Assembly: GCA_002395225.1 (NCBI GenBank) | Contig: DGWH01000075.1 | Span: forward strand, 1-47,145 | Reading direction: 5' to 3' | Length of the DNA: 47,145 bases | Source of the DNA: Christensenella sp. UBA4263 | GTDB lineage: Bacteria > Bacillota > Clostridia > Christensenellales > Aristaeellaceae | In this document: positions 47,134 through 47,145 of the stretch, in pieces | Layout of the letters: each line of letters opens with the position of its first letter | How positions within the stretch are numbered: the first letter of the stretch is position 1 | Made by a program: the position numbers and the translations under genes | The notes under the pieces: model-generated | The model's input: the letters and a program-made list of their open reading frames with translations, nothing else | The model's database searches: none | Told to the model about the DNA's origin: nothing

Positions 47134-47145
47134 TAGGTCAATGTT

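Noticed and set aside
1..47145. CRISPR array, rRNA operon or replication origin
   Set aside because: No regularly spaced repeats, no rRNA sequence and no DnaA-box cluster were seen.

Overview
The window looks like a chromosome segment of a Gram-positive anaerobe of the class Clostridia (Bacillota). The reasons are strong AGGAGG ribosome binding sites, TTGACA/TATAAT promoters, a long-form ribosome hibernation factor, a PadR-DUF4097 operon, a hybrid-cluster protein locus, flavodoxins and a huge LPXTG-type surface protein with Cna-B repeats. I cannot name a genus from the sequence alone. Most genes lie on the minus strand.

Region A (1-14,063) is a minus-strand accessory cluster read from two promoters with the same architecture (14,036-14,063 and 7,948-7,976). 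Each has a 16-bp dyad of the type GTTAG-N6-CTAAC just downstream of its -10 box. The first gene after the upstream promoter encodes a small helix-turn-helix protein. The cluster holds two TcmP/LCM-type methyltransferases, a type-11 methyltransferase with a frameshift, the stump of a fourth methyltransferase, two L-2-amino-thiazoline-4-carboxylate hydrolase family proteins (one partial), an MBL-fold hydrolase, a ketopantoate-reductase-like enzyme, four alpha/beta hydrolases (one with an in-frame TGA), a GNAT acetyltransferase, and several paralogous polytopic membrane proteins. It reads like a small-molecule processing or detoxification locus grown by cassette duplication. I know of no described system with this composition.

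Region B (14,472-18,505) is a scar zone. It holds an ABC exporter half whose partner gene is reduced to its last ~40 codons, repeated TTGGCTCAT ends of a decayed insertion sequence, and a prophage lysis remnant: a holin C-terminus plus an endolysin with an amber stop.

Region C (18,548-23,820) is a nitrosative-stress/redox module: a DUF438/hemerythrin-type protein, DUF488 protein, Crp/Fnr regulator, a DUF1858 redox-disulfide protein, an uncharacterised partner protein and hydroxylamine reductase Hcp. Two plus-strand promoters carry related TGTT...ACAACATAC dyads with an identical 28-nt distance to the -10 box, which suggests one Crp/Fnr-type activator controls both.

Region D (23,835-30,031) has truncated HU and AraC genes meeting at one breakpoint, then a minus-strand flavodoxin / NTF2-like / exported flavodoxin / aldo-keto reductase / SDR operon with one decayed aldo-keto reductase, preceded by a LysR regulator.

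Region E (30,159-35,285) is housekeeping: a five-tRNA operon (Val-Asp-Phe-Gly-Cys), a small membrane protein, Hpf, a NUDIX hydrolase and a PadR-DUF4097-small membrane protein operon with a likely PadR operator. Region F (35,356-43,720) is a single 2,704-residue Cna-B surface protein. Region G (43,949-47,145) has tRNA-Arg(ACG), an aldo/keto reductase and class II aldolase pair, an orphan small helical protein, and a strong outward promoter at the right edge.
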